55,311 bases of DNA from Acidobacteriaceae bacterium. Its GTDB lineage: Bacteria > Acidobacteriota > Terriglobia > Bryobacterales > Bryobacteraceae. Numbering within the stretch: the stretch's first letter is position 1; every line of letters begins with the position of its first letter. The position numbers were made by a program, and so were the translations under genes. The notes beneath the pieces are model-generated. The model was given only the letters and a program-made list of their open reading frames with translations, had not been told where the DNA came from and made no database searches. Shown here piece by piece: positions 26,401 through 34,384 of the stretch. Location of the stretch: positions 1 to 55,311 of the forward strand of contig JADCJL010000013.1 of assembly GCA_020247055.1 (NCBI GenBank). Reading direction: 5' to 3'.

Positions 26401-26875
26401 AGCGGCCCTGGAGCGGGAGTTCGACCACCTGGCGGGCGGCGATCACTTGGCCCTTCGAGGAGCTGTCGGATTCGAGCAGCGGCGCGGTGGCTTCGATGGT
26501 GACCGTTTCGCTGACGGTGCCGACGCGCAGTGAGAAATCGACCCGCTGGCGGGCGTTGACGGTGAGGGTAACGTTCTCGACGGTGGCGATGGTGAAGCCG
26601 GTCTTTTCGGCGGTGACCTTGTAAGCGCCGATACGGGCGGAGGGGAAGACGTAGTCGCCGGTTTCTCCGGTTTCGGTGGAGAGGGTGAGGCCGGTTTCGG
26701 TGTTCCGGAGCGTTACTTTGGCGGCGGCGATGGCGCCTCCCTTTTCATCGCGCACCGCGCCGACCACGGCCGCGGAGTCGAATTGACCGTACGCCGAAGC
26801 GAGGAGAAGCACGCTGAGCAGAGCGGCGCGCAAGGGTTGTTCGAGGCGCGTAGGGTAGTAGGATTTGGCGATCAT
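23477..26875 (-). CDS. Oar-like TonB-dependent receptor with carboxypeptidase-regulatory N-terminal domain
   Basis: 1132 residues. After a signal peptide comes a carboxypeptidase-regulatory-like (SdrB/CNA-type) domain at about 32-115 (AAVVGAVRDEKGGAIAAAKVTLRN). A plug follows (VTIEATAPLLESDSSSKGQVI, GGAVMNVASKSGTNTLHGALWEF). The remainder is a long barrel ending in the outer-membrane-type tail FALKLIF. Bryobacterales encode many such receptors, thought to take up oligosaccharides or peptides. The GC-rich coding strand is C-ended here although the gene lies on the minus strand. It is probably monocistronic: the flanking genes converge or diverge. Confidence 0.92.
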   Translation of the reverse strand: MIAKSYYPTRLEQPLRAALLSVLLLASAYGQFDSAAVVGAVRDEKGGAIAAAKVTLRNTETGLTLSTETGETGDYVFPSARIGAYKVTAEKTGFTIATVENVTLTVNARQRVDFSLRVGTVSETVTIEATAPLLESDSSSKGQVIAARQVVELPLQGRSYANLALLAPGVRQSQSGNQGSIAFRREGSYNVNGLRSVWNNFLLDGIDNNFYGTTNQGFSNQSIQPSPDSVAEFRLIVNAYSAEFGRSGGAVMNVASKSGTNTLHGALWEFLQNEKLNATGFFKPTLNRKPINKRNQFGAAVGGPIVKDRTFFFADYEGSRWSIAPFALTSVPTSTMRAGILPLDVRAPYSFRDDQGRTIAAGTVFPAGTAIPMTPFARRVLAELPQANREGGGALGIGTNFGNFDQNRLTDNKGAVKVDHTLSANLNSFFRYAHRRQNIQAPGLITGFAGGNNLGNLDTFNQQGIAGLTWTKSPTEVLEYRFAVTRLGMDRLPALVGGPSMRELFGITGLPEGPRIQGGITPQDIQGFPRFGRQSTNPQAQFPTTINSRLNLSKIRNRHNLKMGYELLRMAIVVDDTNPLYGIDGYGGFYSRLPGQNLGALAGASANTVHSLADFYFGARSSYQFATQVQAQVRQQAHWFYLQDDFKVNTRLTLNLGLRYEMTTPAYDANNNLANFDPAQNKLVVATGGSIENRTLQRQTWNNFAPRFGAAYQLNAKTVLRGGYGFGWNYWNRMASAEYLSTNAPFVTRFSALNSPAQLGNLCVANAFSNCFRTREQGYPTNPGSNVILHMDRNTPWGYVQNWHFTLQRTLFKNTLLDVAYVGNRADHLPVLGDLNQARPITQAELTQGLTTLGTLLARRPYQGFNNITAVVPAAFSNYNSLQVKFEHRGEWVTLLNSFTYSKAIDTVGQVLEGSVGGSPNPQDIRNVANDKGASSFDQRWNNTTSFVLDVPYGKGRRFGSQLPAALDAIVGGWQTSAIVNSQSGLPLNLRYPDAAGILSDGQPDFLGNVALRPNVIDGTIGVLAPAGQRSFTNYFNRANLATPPVTNPFGNLGRNVAYGYPLYQTDLVLSKSFALPVINESARLQFRSEFYNLFNKTNFTQPEVSLASGNFGRVTNTFDPRYVQFALKLIF

Positions 26876-26914
26876 GGCGTTCCTTCGTGAAGATGACAGA
26901 GAGAGCTGAACAGG

Positions 26915-26944
26915 GCGTTACGGTTGCGTGAATCTTGCGTTACG
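26915..26944. repeat. Direct repeat GCGTTACG, 22-bp period, in a divergent promoter region
   Basis: GCGTTACG occurs at 26915-26922 and 26937-26944, two helical turns apart, between the start of the TonB receptor (26875, minus) and the MGMT-like gene (26965, plus). The spacing would suit a regulator binding on one DNA face. Confidence 0.4.
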
Positions 26945-26951
26945 CTACGAG

Positions 26952-26958
26952 AAGGAGG
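26952..26958 (+). promoter_or_regulatory. Strong ribosome binding site of the MGMT-like gene
   Basis: AAGGAGG with a six-base spacer to the ATG at 26965. It decides this start over the earlier in-frame start at 26935. It is one of very few consensus sites in the window. Confidence 0.8.
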
Positions 26959-26964
26959 CAAGCG

Positions 26965-27423
26965 ATGCGGCGGCAGGGAAGGATTTCCGCGGTGCAAAAA
27001 CGCGATGGTGCCCGGGCGCCGATGGTGAAGCGTCTGGACAAGGCGCTGGGCTTGCAGTTCCCGGCCGGAGCGATGTTGATCGCCTCGCCGCTGGCCGTGG
27101 CCGAAGCGGTGGAGCAGGTTCCGGCGGGCCGGGTGATCACCATGGGTGGTCTGCGCGCGCAGTTGGCCGAGCGTTACGGCGCCGAGTACACCTGCCCGCT
27201 CACGACCGGGATCTTCTTGCGGATTGCGGCGGAGGCAGCGGTTGAAGAGGGGGACGGCGGCAGGCAGACCCCGTATTGGCGGGTGGTCCGCGATGATGGC
27301 CGGCTGCTCGACAAGCTCCCCGGAGGCGCCGCGGCGCAGGCGAAGCTGCTGCTGGCCGAGGGCGTTGCGTGCCGGGCTGCGGGAGCGCGGGGCTGGCGTC
27401 TGGCGCCCGGCGTACTGCCCTAA
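26965..27423 (+). CDS. MGMT/alkyltransferase-like family protein lacking the acceptor cysteine
   Basis: 152 residues. The segment GRVITMGGLRAQLAERYGAEYTCPLTTGIFLRIAAEAA corresponds to the DNA-binding helices of the O6-alkylguanine methyltransferase C-terminal domain. TPYWRVVRDDGRLLDKLPGG corresponds to the active-site loop and GG hinge. The usual PCHR is PYWR at 103-106, so no alkyl-acceptor Cys is present. This is a known MGMT-like subfamily without demonstrated function. The related ATL proteins flag alkylated DNA for excision repair. The N-terminus (RRQGRISAVQKRDG) is basic. It overlaps the converging DUF1501 gene by four bases. Confidence 0.82.
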   Translation: MRRQGRISAVQKRDGARAPMVKRLDKALGLQFPAGAMLIASPLAVAEAVEQVPAGRVITMGGLRAQLAERYGAEYTCPLTTGIFLRIAAEAAVEEGDGGRQTPYWRVVRDDGRLLDKLPGGAAAQAKLLLAEGVACRAAGARGWRLAPGVLP

Positions 27424-28709
27424 GCCAGCAGCGGTTTGACGAGCTTGCCTTCGTTGATGATCTTCGCCGGGCGGCCGATGGGGGTCTGGTATTCGTGGCT
27501 CGCGTCGATGCCGAGGATGTGATAGAAGGTGTGCAACAGGTCTTCCGGTTCCACCGGCAGATCGGTGACTTCGGTGGCCGTTTTGTCCGTTGCGCCGAGG
27601 ATGCGGCCGCCGGTCATGCCTGCGCCGGATAGAACAATCGACCAAGCTTTGTTGTGATGGTCGCGACCGGCATCAGCGTTGATCTTCGGTGTGCGGCCGA
27701 ACTCACCCATGCCAATGACGAGCGTCGAATCGAGTAGGCCGCGGTCATGCAGGTCGGTGACGAGGGCGGCGTAGGCCTTGTCGAACTCCGGCAGCAGCAC
27801 CTTCTTGCAGATGTTGAAGTTGTCGCCGTGCGTGTCGTAGTTGAGCCAGCCCTTGGCGACGGTGACGAAGCGGACCCCGTGTTCAACGAGGCGCCGGGCG
27901 AGCAGGGCGCCCTGGCCGACCGGCGTGCGGCCGTAGCGTTCGCGCAGCGCGGCCGGTTCGGACTGGATGTCGAAGGCCTTCTTCGCCGTGGGCGAACTGA
28001 GCAGGTCGTAGGCTTTCTTCGAGAACTCATCGAGGGCGGCGAAGTCGGGGCTGGCTTCGACGCTGCGGAATTTGGCGTCCATCTGCTGGACGAGGAAGCG
28101 GCGGTTGTCGACGCGCGCCCAGTCGACATCGACGGGCAGGGTGAGGTCGCGGACCTGGTAGCCGGTCGCGTTGGGGTCGCCGGCGATGAAGGGGTTGTGC
28201 GCGCCGCCGAGATAGCCGGCGCCGTAGGAGGGGAAGGTGTTGGGGACGGCGACGTAGGGCGGCAGACCGTTCTTGGGGCCGAGCTGTTGGGAGATGACGC
28301 TGCCCATCGAGGGGAACTCAAGGGTGGGGAGCGGGAGGTAGCCGGTGAGCAGGTAGTTGATGGCGCGTTCGTGGTTGTTCTCTTTCGAACGGACCGAGCG
28401 CAGGACGGTGACCTTGTCCATCATCTTCGCCATCTCCGGCAGGTGTTCGCAGATGTGGAGGCCGGGGACGTTGGTGGGGATGGGTTTGAACTCGCCGCGG
28501 ATCTCGGCCGGGGCGTCGGGCTTCATGTCGAAGGTGTCGAGCTGCGGGGAGCCGCCGCTTTGCCAGAGCAGGATGCAGCTGATGTTCTTCTTCTTGGCGG
28601 CCGTGGCGGCGCGGAGGGCGTTGGCGACGGAGACGCCGCCGACGCCGAGCGAGCCGATGCGGAGGAAATCGCGGCGTCCAAAGATATCGGTCTGGTTGGT
28701 GATCTTCAT
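27420..28709 (-). CDS. DUF1501 family protein, Tat-exported
   Basis: 429 residues. Twin-arginine signal GRRDFLRIGS with RR at 12-13 is followed by ANALRAATAAKKK and the DUF1501 core (CILLWQSGGSPQLDTFDMKPDAP, VTVLRSVRSKENNHERAINYLLTG, VIGMGEFGRTPKINADAGRDHHNKAWSIVLSGAG). DUF1501 proteins share the alkaline-phosphatase/sulfatase fold and accompany DUF1549/DUF1553 cytochromes, as here. The start lies 16 bases after the upstream stop, so it is the third gene of a minus-strand operon from 33068. Substrate unknown. Confidence 0.92.
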   Translation of the reverse strand: MKITNQTDIFGRRDFLRIGSLGVGGVSVANALRAATAAKKKNISCILLWQSGGSPQLDTFDMKPDAPAEIRGEFKPIPTNVPGLHICEHLPEMAKMMDKVTVLRSVRSKENNHERAINYLLTGYLPLPTLEFPSMGSVISQQLGPKNGLPPYVAVPNTFPSYGAGYLGGAHNPFIAGDPNATGYQVRDLTLPVDVDWARVDNRRFLVQQMDAKFRSVEASPDFAALDEFSKKAYDLLSSPTAKKAFDIQSEPAALRERYGRTPVGQGALLARRLVEHGVRFVTVAKGWLNYDTHGDNFNICKKVLLPEFDKAYAALVTDLHDRGLLDSTLVIGMGEFGRTPKINADAGRDHHNKAWSIVLSGAGMTGGRILGATDKTATEVTDLPVEPEDLLHTFYHILGIDASHEYQTPIGRPAKIINEGKLVKPLLA

Positions 28710-28725
28710 CGGTATGGCTCCGGCG

Positions 28726-31119
28726 CTAATGATTGTAGAGAAACTCTTTGGTGTTGAGAAGGGCCCACAGGACGTCTTCGGCGCCCTGCTGGCGGTTGGC
28801 GGCCTTGCGGATGGCGTTGCGGGCGGCGGCGAGCTCTTCGGCGTCCGGGAAGCGGGTGAGCGTGCGGAGGTAGAACTCTTCGATGAGGGCGGCGTCGTCG
28901 GCGAACTGGCCGAGGGCGTGGCGGACGTAGCTGCTGGTGCTGGTGACCTTGCGATGGGCGGTGTCGCCGCCGATCATGTGCAGGGCCTGGTTGAGCGTGG
29001 GTTCGTTTTTGCGTTCGCAGACGAGCTGGCGCGAGGGGCGGTCGAAGACCTCGAGGAAGTAGCTTTCGATTTCGGGTTCGGGCAGCGCGGCGGCGCGGGT
29101 GCCGGGGTACATGGCGCGGAAGGATTCGGGCACGGCGGTGGCGAGCGAGATGGCGTCGAGCAGTGGTTCGGCGCTGAGCCGCTTGGGATAGTAGCGGGAG
29201 TAGGCCATCGTGTCCTGCTTGTTGCCGGGGACGGGCACGGAGGAGAGCTGATAGGTGCTCGAAAGGGTGATGGTTTTGATGAGGTGATGGAGGTCGAAGC
29301 GATGCGCAGCGAAGTCCCGGGCGAGGGCGTCGAGCAGCGGTTCGTTCGATGGGGGATTGGTGACGCGGAAGTCGTCGACCGGTTCAACGAAGCCGCGGCC
29401 GAAGAACAGGCGCCACATGCGGTTGACCATGGCGCGGGCGAAGTACGGGTTGTCTTTGGCGGTGATCCAGGCGGCGAGAAGCTCGCGGCGGTCGGTGAGC
29501 CCTTCGGGGGCGAGCTGCGGGCCGTCGAGCGCCTTGGGCAGATAGACCTTTTTGGTTTCCGGATGCTGGAACTGGCGCGGGAAATCGACGACCAAAGCGC
29601 GTTCGTTATTGCGCGGGCCACCGCCTTTGTAGCGCACCTGCGAGAAGAAGGCGGCAAGGCCGGCGAAGTCGCTCTGCTTCCAGCGTTCGAGTGGATGGTT
29701 GTGGCAGCGGGCGCAGCCGATGGAGACGCCGAGGAAGAGCTGGCTCGTCTTTTCGGCCAGATCGAGCTCCTTCTTCATGATGGGGTAGTAGTTGGTGGCC
29801 GGCGCTTCGTACATGTTGCCGCTCGAGACGAGCAGGGAACGGACGAACTGGTCGTAGGGGACGTTGGCGCGGAACTGCTTCTGCAGATACTCGGTAAAGG
29901 CGTAGGGTCCTTTGTTGTAGAGCAGCTGTTTGGTGTTGTCGAGGTGGTCGCCCCAGTACATGGCCCAATACTCGGCGTATTCGGGGCGGTGGAGCAGCGC
30001 GTCGACGGCCTTGGCGCGCTTGGCCGGGTCTTTGCTGGCCAGGAAGGCGCGGGCTTCGGCCGAGGTGGGGATGGTGCCGATGATGTCGAGGTAGACGCGG
30101 CGCAGGAAGGTCGCGTCGTCAGCCGGGGCCGAGGGCGGAATCTGCAGGCGCTGGAGCTTGGCGTTAGTGTGTTCGTCGATGAGGTTGCTGACGGGCAGCG
30201 GGGCCACCGCGCGCTGCTCCAGCACGACGGCCACTTTGGCGACGCCAGCGACGCCGGGGCCGCGGACGACGATGGCCGTTTCGCCGCCGCGTTCGGCTTT
30301 GACGATGCCGGCAGCGGTGATGGAGGCGATCGAGTCGTTGTTGGTGGAGAACTTGACGAGGTGGGTGACGTCGGCTTCGGCGCCGTCGTCGAAGCGCGCG
30401 GTGACGAGGAGTTTGCGGGAGGCGTCTTTGCCGGTGAGGGTCAGCGTGGCGGGGGTGACGCGGAGGGCGGTCATCTTCCGTTCGTGTTGGGGCGTGCGGG
30501 GCGCGCCGTCGCGGAGCCAGGCGAGCAGGGCCTGGTAGTCCGGCGACTTGGCCGAGAAGAGTTTGCCGCCGCCGTGGGGCGTGGGGCCCATGGTGGGCTT
30601 GAGCAGCAGGAGGCTCTTTTCGGGATCGGTGCGGTTGACGCGGCGGCCGTTGTGGGCCGTGGCGATCATGTCGTAGTCGGGTTCGGGTTCAAAGCCGAAC
30701 AGGGAGAGCTTGAAGCCGTTTTTGCCGTTGAGCGCGCCGTGGCAGGAGCCGCCGTTGCAGCCGTACTTGGTGAGGATGGGGAGGATGTCGCCGGCGAAGC
30801 TGCGGGGGATGGGGGCGGCGGCGCGTTGGACGAGCGCGGTGGTGGTGGCGGAGTGTCCCTGCCAGGTGACGCGGATGGGGCTGCCGCCGTTGGCGAGAGC
30901 GGTGACGACGCCCTGCGGGTCGACGCTGGCGGCTTGGCCGGTAGCGGTGAAGGCGGCTTCGGCGGTGACCTCGCGGGCGGTGCCGTCGGGATACTCCGCG
31001 GTGACGACCAGGCGCTGCCGGGCGCCCTGGCCGAACAGGAGCGGGTTTTCGGGCGTGATTTTGAGCTTGGCGGGGGCGGCCCAGAGGCCGAGGGCGAGCA
31101 GACCGGAGAGGAGACGCAT
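28726..31119 (-). CDS. DUF1549/DUF1553 exported cytochrome-like protein with Ig-like domains
   Basis: 797 residues from the ATG at 31119, which overlaps the upstream stop by one base (TAATG). A signal peptide is followed by a BIG2-type Ig domain at about 18-98 and an unusual haem-like motif CNGGSCH (121-127, C-X4-CH). A second Ig-like domain follows (MTALRVTPATLTLTGKD). The DUF1549 region has CARCH at 469-473 (IGCARCHNHPLERW) and the DUF1553 region has DPVDDFRVTNPPSNEPLLDAL-like sequence, RLSAEPLLDAI and NRMWRLFFGRG. This is the planctomycete-type surface cytochrome paired with DUF1501. Its biochemical role is unproven. Confidence 0.92.
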   Translation of the reverse strand: MRLLSGLLALGLWAAPAKLKITPENPLLFGQGARQRLVVTAEYPDGTAREVTAEAAFTATGQAASVDPQGVVTALANGGSPIRVTWQGHSATTTALVQRAAAPIPRSFAGDILPILTKYGCNGGSCHGALNGKNGFKLSLFGFEPEPDYDMIATAHNGRRVNRTDPEKSLLLLKPTMGPTPHGGGKLFSAKSPDYQALLAWLRDGAPRTPQHERKMTALRVTPATLTLTGKDASRKLLVTARFDDGAEADVTHLVKFSTNNDSIASITAAGIVKAERGGETAIVVRGPGVAGVAKVAVVLEQRAVAPLPVSNLIDEHTNAKLQRLQIPPSAPADDATFLRRVYLDIIGTIPTSAEARAFLASKDPAKRAKAVDALLHRPEYAEYWAMYWGDHLDNTKQLLYNKGPYAFTEYLQKQFRANVPYDQFVRSLLVSSGNMYEAPATNYYPIMKKELDLAEKTSQLFLGVSIGCARCHNHPLERWKQSDFAGLAAFFSQVRYKGGGPRNNERALVVDFPRQFQHPETKKVYLPKALDGPQLAPEGLTDRRELLAAWITAKDNPYFARAMVNRMWRLFFGRGFVEPVDDFRVTNPPSNEPLLDALARDFAAHRFDLHHLIKTITLSSTYQLSSVPVPGNKQDTMAYSRYYPKRLSAEPLLDAISLATAVPESFRAMYPGTRAAALPEPEIESYFLEVFDRPSRQLVCERKNEPTLNQALHMIGGDTAHRKVTSTSSYVRHALGQFADDAALIEEFYLRTLTRFPDAEELAAARNAIRKAANRQQGAEDVLWALLNTKEFLYNH

Positions 31120-33068
31120 TAATCCACCTGCAGAGTGATCTTGGGAGCTTCCTGGGTTTGGCCGGCGGCGGCGCCGAGGATGGCGACGCGGGGGGCGCGG
31201 CCGAGCGGCGCCTGGGCGGAGGCGGTTACTTTCAGTTGTACCAGGGTCTTGTCGGCCGGGGCGGTGACGGCTTCGAGCGTGACGCCGGGCGGGAGGTTTT
31301 CGGCCGTGAAGGCGATGGGTGCGGCGAAGTCCGTTTCGCGGCGGATGGCGACGGGGATCAGCGCGGAGCCGCCACGGGGTACGTTGACGTTGGTGGCCTG
31401 CGCTTCGAGGGAGAAGTTGGGTTTTTCGCTGATGGTGACGAGGGCCTTGTCGACGCGGGCGAAGGTGGCGCCTTCGCCGCCGCCGCTGCTGACGCGGACC
31501 GAACGCCAGGCGCGTTCGCTCGGGCTGCTGACCGTGACGAAGCCGGCCGTGCCGGGCTTGCCCGTGGCGCGGAGAAGGAAGGTGGCTTCGTCGCGGCCGG
31601 CGGGGATGGTGACCGGGTCGGCGGTGATGCCGGCCGGGAGGCCGGAGAGGGAGAGGGCGATCGGCTCGCTGTGGCCATCGAGGCGCTGCACGGAGACCGT
31701 CCATTTGGTCTCGCCGCCGGGGTGGACGTGGGGCCGTTCGTTTGCGAGCTGGAGCGTGTAGGAGGGCTGCGGGGGGCGGACGAGGAGCTGATAGGGCGCG
31801 CGTTCGCCGGCCACCTGGACGGTGTTGCGGAGCTCGACGGTGTATTCGCCGGCCTCTTTGAAAGTGTGCTGCAGGCGGGGGTCGCGCTGGTAGAACTGGC
31901 CGCCGACGTAGTTGAAATCATCGTTCAGAGCGAGCTGTTTGCCGGCGTCGTCGAGCAGGCGCATAGTGAGGTCGACGGGGGAGCCGAAGCGCTGACCGCG
32001 GACTTCGAAGACGAGTGTCTGGCCGGCCGCGGCGGTGAAGCGGTAAAGATCGGGCTGGCGATACTTGGCGACGCCGGGGATAGAGACGGGGGGCGAGATG
32101 CGATCGCCGCCGGGGTGGCGGGGTGTGGAATCGATGAGGAGTTCGACGGGGTTGGAGCGGCCGCCCGGGGTGAGAAGCGTGAGGTGGACCGAGCCGTTGG
32201 CGGTGGCGGCGGGGACGCGAAGGCGGGCGCGGGCCGAGGCGCCGTCCATCGACAGGATGGTCCCCGCGGCTCCTTCGAGGCGGGCTTCGCCGTAGAGGCC
32301 TTCGCCCAGGAGAGTGACCTCCTGCTCGACGCCCGGCGGGATGGCGAGCGGGGAGACGGTGTCGAGGTGCGGAGCCTGGCGGATATCGAGTTCGTAGGCG
32401 AAGGCGGGGTCGAGGCGGACGTGCGTGGGTTGGACGACGACGAGGTATTCGCCGGCTTCGGCGAACTGGTGCGAGAGGAAGGGATCCCAGATGAACCGTT
32501 CTTCGTTGTAATCGATTTTGGCGCCGTTGGCGTGGAGCAGAAACAGGGCGGCGTCGAGGCCGTTGCCGTTGCGGGCGGAGCGGAGATCGAAGATCCAGCG
32601 GGAGCCTTTTTCGACGCGGATTTTGTAGAAGTCGAAGTCACCGTCGAGGTTCAGGCGGCCCATCACCGTGGCGGGGAGGGGGACGGGCTGGGCTTCGGCC
32701 GCGGTGGAGTTGGGTTCGTTTTCAAGGACGCGGGGCTGGTCGCTGACGCGGAGCAGCAGCGGGCCGCTGGCGCCGCGGGGGGTGACGACGTGGAAGGGGT
32801 GCTGGCCGAAAGCGGCCGAGGCGGCGACGGTGACGCGCAGCCGGAGGCGGGTGGGTTCGGCGGCGAGGATTGCAGCGGCAGCGCCGGGTTGGTGGAAGAG
32901 GATGGCCTGGGCGCGGTCGAGGTGTTCGCCGAGGATCTCGGCTTCAAAGGTCGTGCCCGGCCGGGCGCCCATCGGGTAGACGGCGGCCGCGATGGGGAGG
33001 CGGTGTTGAACCGGATCGGCGCCCATCGCCAGACCAAGCGAGAGCGCGCAAAGGAAAAATCCCTTCAT
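31119..33068 (-). CDS. Secreted PPC-domain (bacterial pre-peptidase C-terminal) protein
   Basis: 649 residues with a signal peptide (MKGFFLCALSLGLAMGA). It has beta-sandwich repeats with PPC-type signatures (NEPNSTAAEAQPVPLPATVMGRLNLDGDFDFYKIRVEKGS; later PDLYRFTAAAGQTLVFEVRGQ, LALNDDF, FKEAGEYTVELRN). IPT/TIG-like segments (AAVYPMGARPGTTFEAEILGEHL, SPLAIPPGVEQEVTLLGEGL) lie between. No catalytic domain is seen. It is the first gene of the operon with the DUF1549/DUF1553 and DUF1501 genes, the same triplet found in many Planctomycetota and Acidobacteriota. It probably binds an extracellular polymer. Confidence 0.85.
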   Translation of the reverse strand: MKGFFLCALSLGLAMGADPVQHRLPIAAAVYPMGARPGTTFEAEILGEHLDRAQAILFHQPGAAAAILAAEPTRLRLRVTVAASAAFGQHPFHVVTPRGASGPLLLRVSDQPRVLENEPNSTAAEAQPVPLPATVMGRLNLDGDFDFYKIRVEKGSRWIFDLRSARNGNGLDAALFLLHANGAKIDYNEERFIWDPFLSHQFAEAGEYLVVVQPTHVRLDPAFAYELDIRQAPHLDTVSPLAIPPGVEQEVTLLGEGLYGEARLEGAAGTILSMDGASARARLRVPAATANGSVHLTLLTPGGRSNPVELLIDSTPRHPGGDRISPPVSIPGVAKYRQPDLYRFTAAAGQTLVFEVRGQRFGSPVDLTMRLLDDAGKQLALNDDFNYVGGQFYQRDPRLQHTFKEAGEYTVELRNTVQVAGERAPYQLLVRPPQPSYTLQLANERPHVHPGGETKWTVSVQRLDGHSEPIALSLSGLPAGITADPVTIPAGRDEATFLLRATGKPGTAGFVTVSSPSERAWRSVRVSSGGGEGATFARVDKALVTISEKPNFSLEAQATNVNVPRGGSALIPVAIRRETDFAAPIAFTAENLPPGVTLEAVTAPADKTLVQLKVTASAQAPLGRAPRVAILGAAAGQTQEAPKITLQVD

Positions 33069-33075
33069 TTTTGAG

Positions 33076-33088
33076 GTGATGCTATCAC
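33076..33088 (-). promoter_or_regulatory. -10-like element inside a palindrome upstream of the PPC/DUF1549/DUF1501 operon
   Basis: GTGAT-GCT-ATCAC is a perfect 5-3-5 inverted repeat. On the minus strand it contains TAGCAT (plus positions 33079-33084), ten bases before the ATG at 33068. An operator overlapping the promoter, or chance, are both possible. Confidence 0.4.
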
Positions 33089-33092
33089 AGGA

Positions 33093-34274
33093 CTATCGGC
33101 CGTCGGCCAGGCCGCCCACCTTGCGCATGAGGACTTGACGGACCGGTCTTTCCACGGTGCGGTAGAGGATCAGTCCGGCGGCCGCGGCGAGGGCCCAGCA
33201 AAACGGCATGAGGAGCCAATAGGCCGAGGCATTGTGGGTCGCCAGCAGCGGGAAGACGAGCAGCGTGAACAGTTTGACCACCGGGCCGTGGATCAGATAG
33301 AACGAGTAGCCGGTGCGGCCGAATCCGCCGATCAGAGACAGCAGCGGCATCAGGGAGCGAAGGCCTTCGCGCCGCTGCGCGAGCAGGGTGATGCCGACGA
33401 GGCAGGAGGCGAGAATCAGTCCGCTGGTCGTGAAGAGTCCCCAGCGGGCGACGTCTGGCCAGCCGGATCCCAGCGTTCCGGTTTCCAGCAGAATCCGGAT
33501 GAGGAGAAAGAGCACGGCACCGGCGACGAGCTTGAGCATCATGCGGGGCCACCGCGTCGGCCACGACTCCCGGGTTTGCGTTTCAAACACCAGACAGCCG
33601 GCCGGGATGTAGGCAAAGCGCGGGGAGGGGGCGCCCAGGAATAGACCGCAGCCGAGGACGAGGCCTGTCACGCCGGCCCAGACCGCCATCCGAGACCCGA
33701 GGGAGAGATGCCGGCGCCGCAGTTCAAATCCCAGCAGCGGGAACAGAAGGTAGCCGGCCACAATATAGCTGAGCGTCCAGGTGACGGTCAGGATCGGCCG
33801 GTCCGGAAACAGGCCGGGCAGGAGCAGCAGTTGCCGCAGAACGGTGGCTGGCGAGGCGTTGGCGACCTCAGCGCGGGAGAGATCCGTGGCGACGTGGGCG
33901 AACGCCACAGCCAGGCCGAGCACGGCCATATAGGGTGCGTAGATGCGAAGCAGGCGGAGGGCGACGAAGCGGGGATAGGAGAAGCGGCCGCTGGCAACAC
34001 TGTGCGCGATGAAGAAGCCGCTGAGTAGCAGCAGGAGATTGGTGCCGGTGCTGCCGAGGCGCGCGGTGAGCCAGCTGAGGGAATCTCCGGCGGTGCCGGG
34101 GACCGCCTGATTCGTGACGAAGCCCCCATAATGGAACAGAAACACGATGGTGGCGGCGGCGGCGCGCAAAGCATCGAAGGCCGGCAGCCGCAGGGAGGGC
34201 GGCACTACGACCGTTCTGGTTTCCCGCGGCGGGGTAACGAGTTCGGACATCGGGGGATCGGAGTAGCCTCCCAT
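33093..34274 (-). CDS. Acyltransferase 3 family membrane protein (OafA/YrhL-like)
   Basis: 393 residues with about ten membrane helices. The N-terminal motif LPAFDALRAAAATIVFLFHYGGF contains the conserved R and H (xRxxA...FHY) of acyltransferase 3 proteins. The next helix has NLLLLLSGFFIAHS, then FVALRLLRIYAPY, and a late FGRTGYSFYLIHGPV. Such proteins O-acylate sugars of surface polysaccharides or antibiotics at the inner membrane. An alternative start is the in-frame ATG at 34250; neither has a good ribosome binding site. It lies downstream of the McrBC-like pair on the same strand, separated by 110 bases, so co-transcription is uncertain. Confidence 0.88.
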   Translation of the reverse strand: MGGYSDPPMSELVTPPRETRTVVVPPSLRLPAFDALRAAAATIVFLFHYGGFVTNQAVPGTAGDSLSWLTARLGSTGTNLLLLLSGFFIAHSVASGRFSYPRFVALRLLRIYAPYMAVLGLAVAFAHVATDLSRAEVANASPATVLRQLLLLPGLFPDRPILTVTWTLSYIVAGYLLFPLLGFELRRRHLSLGSRMAVWAGVTGLVLGCGLFLGAPSPRFAYIPAGCLVFETQTRESWPTRWPRMMLKLVAGAVLFLLIRILLETGTLGSGWPDVARWGLFTTSGLILASCLVGITLLAQRREGLRSLMPLLSLIGGFGRTGYSFYLIHGPVVKLFTLLVFPLLATHNASAYWLLMPFCWALAAAAGLILYRTVERPVRQVLMRKVGGLADGR

Positions 34275-34384
34275 TGTGTCAGGTTTGGAGCCGGGAGGCG
34301 TAAGGCCGAACGACGCAAACAGTGTTGGGGGCGCAGGGCGGCGGATGCGCTCGGGGCGGTATGGGTTGCTCGCGAGGCGGGGAG

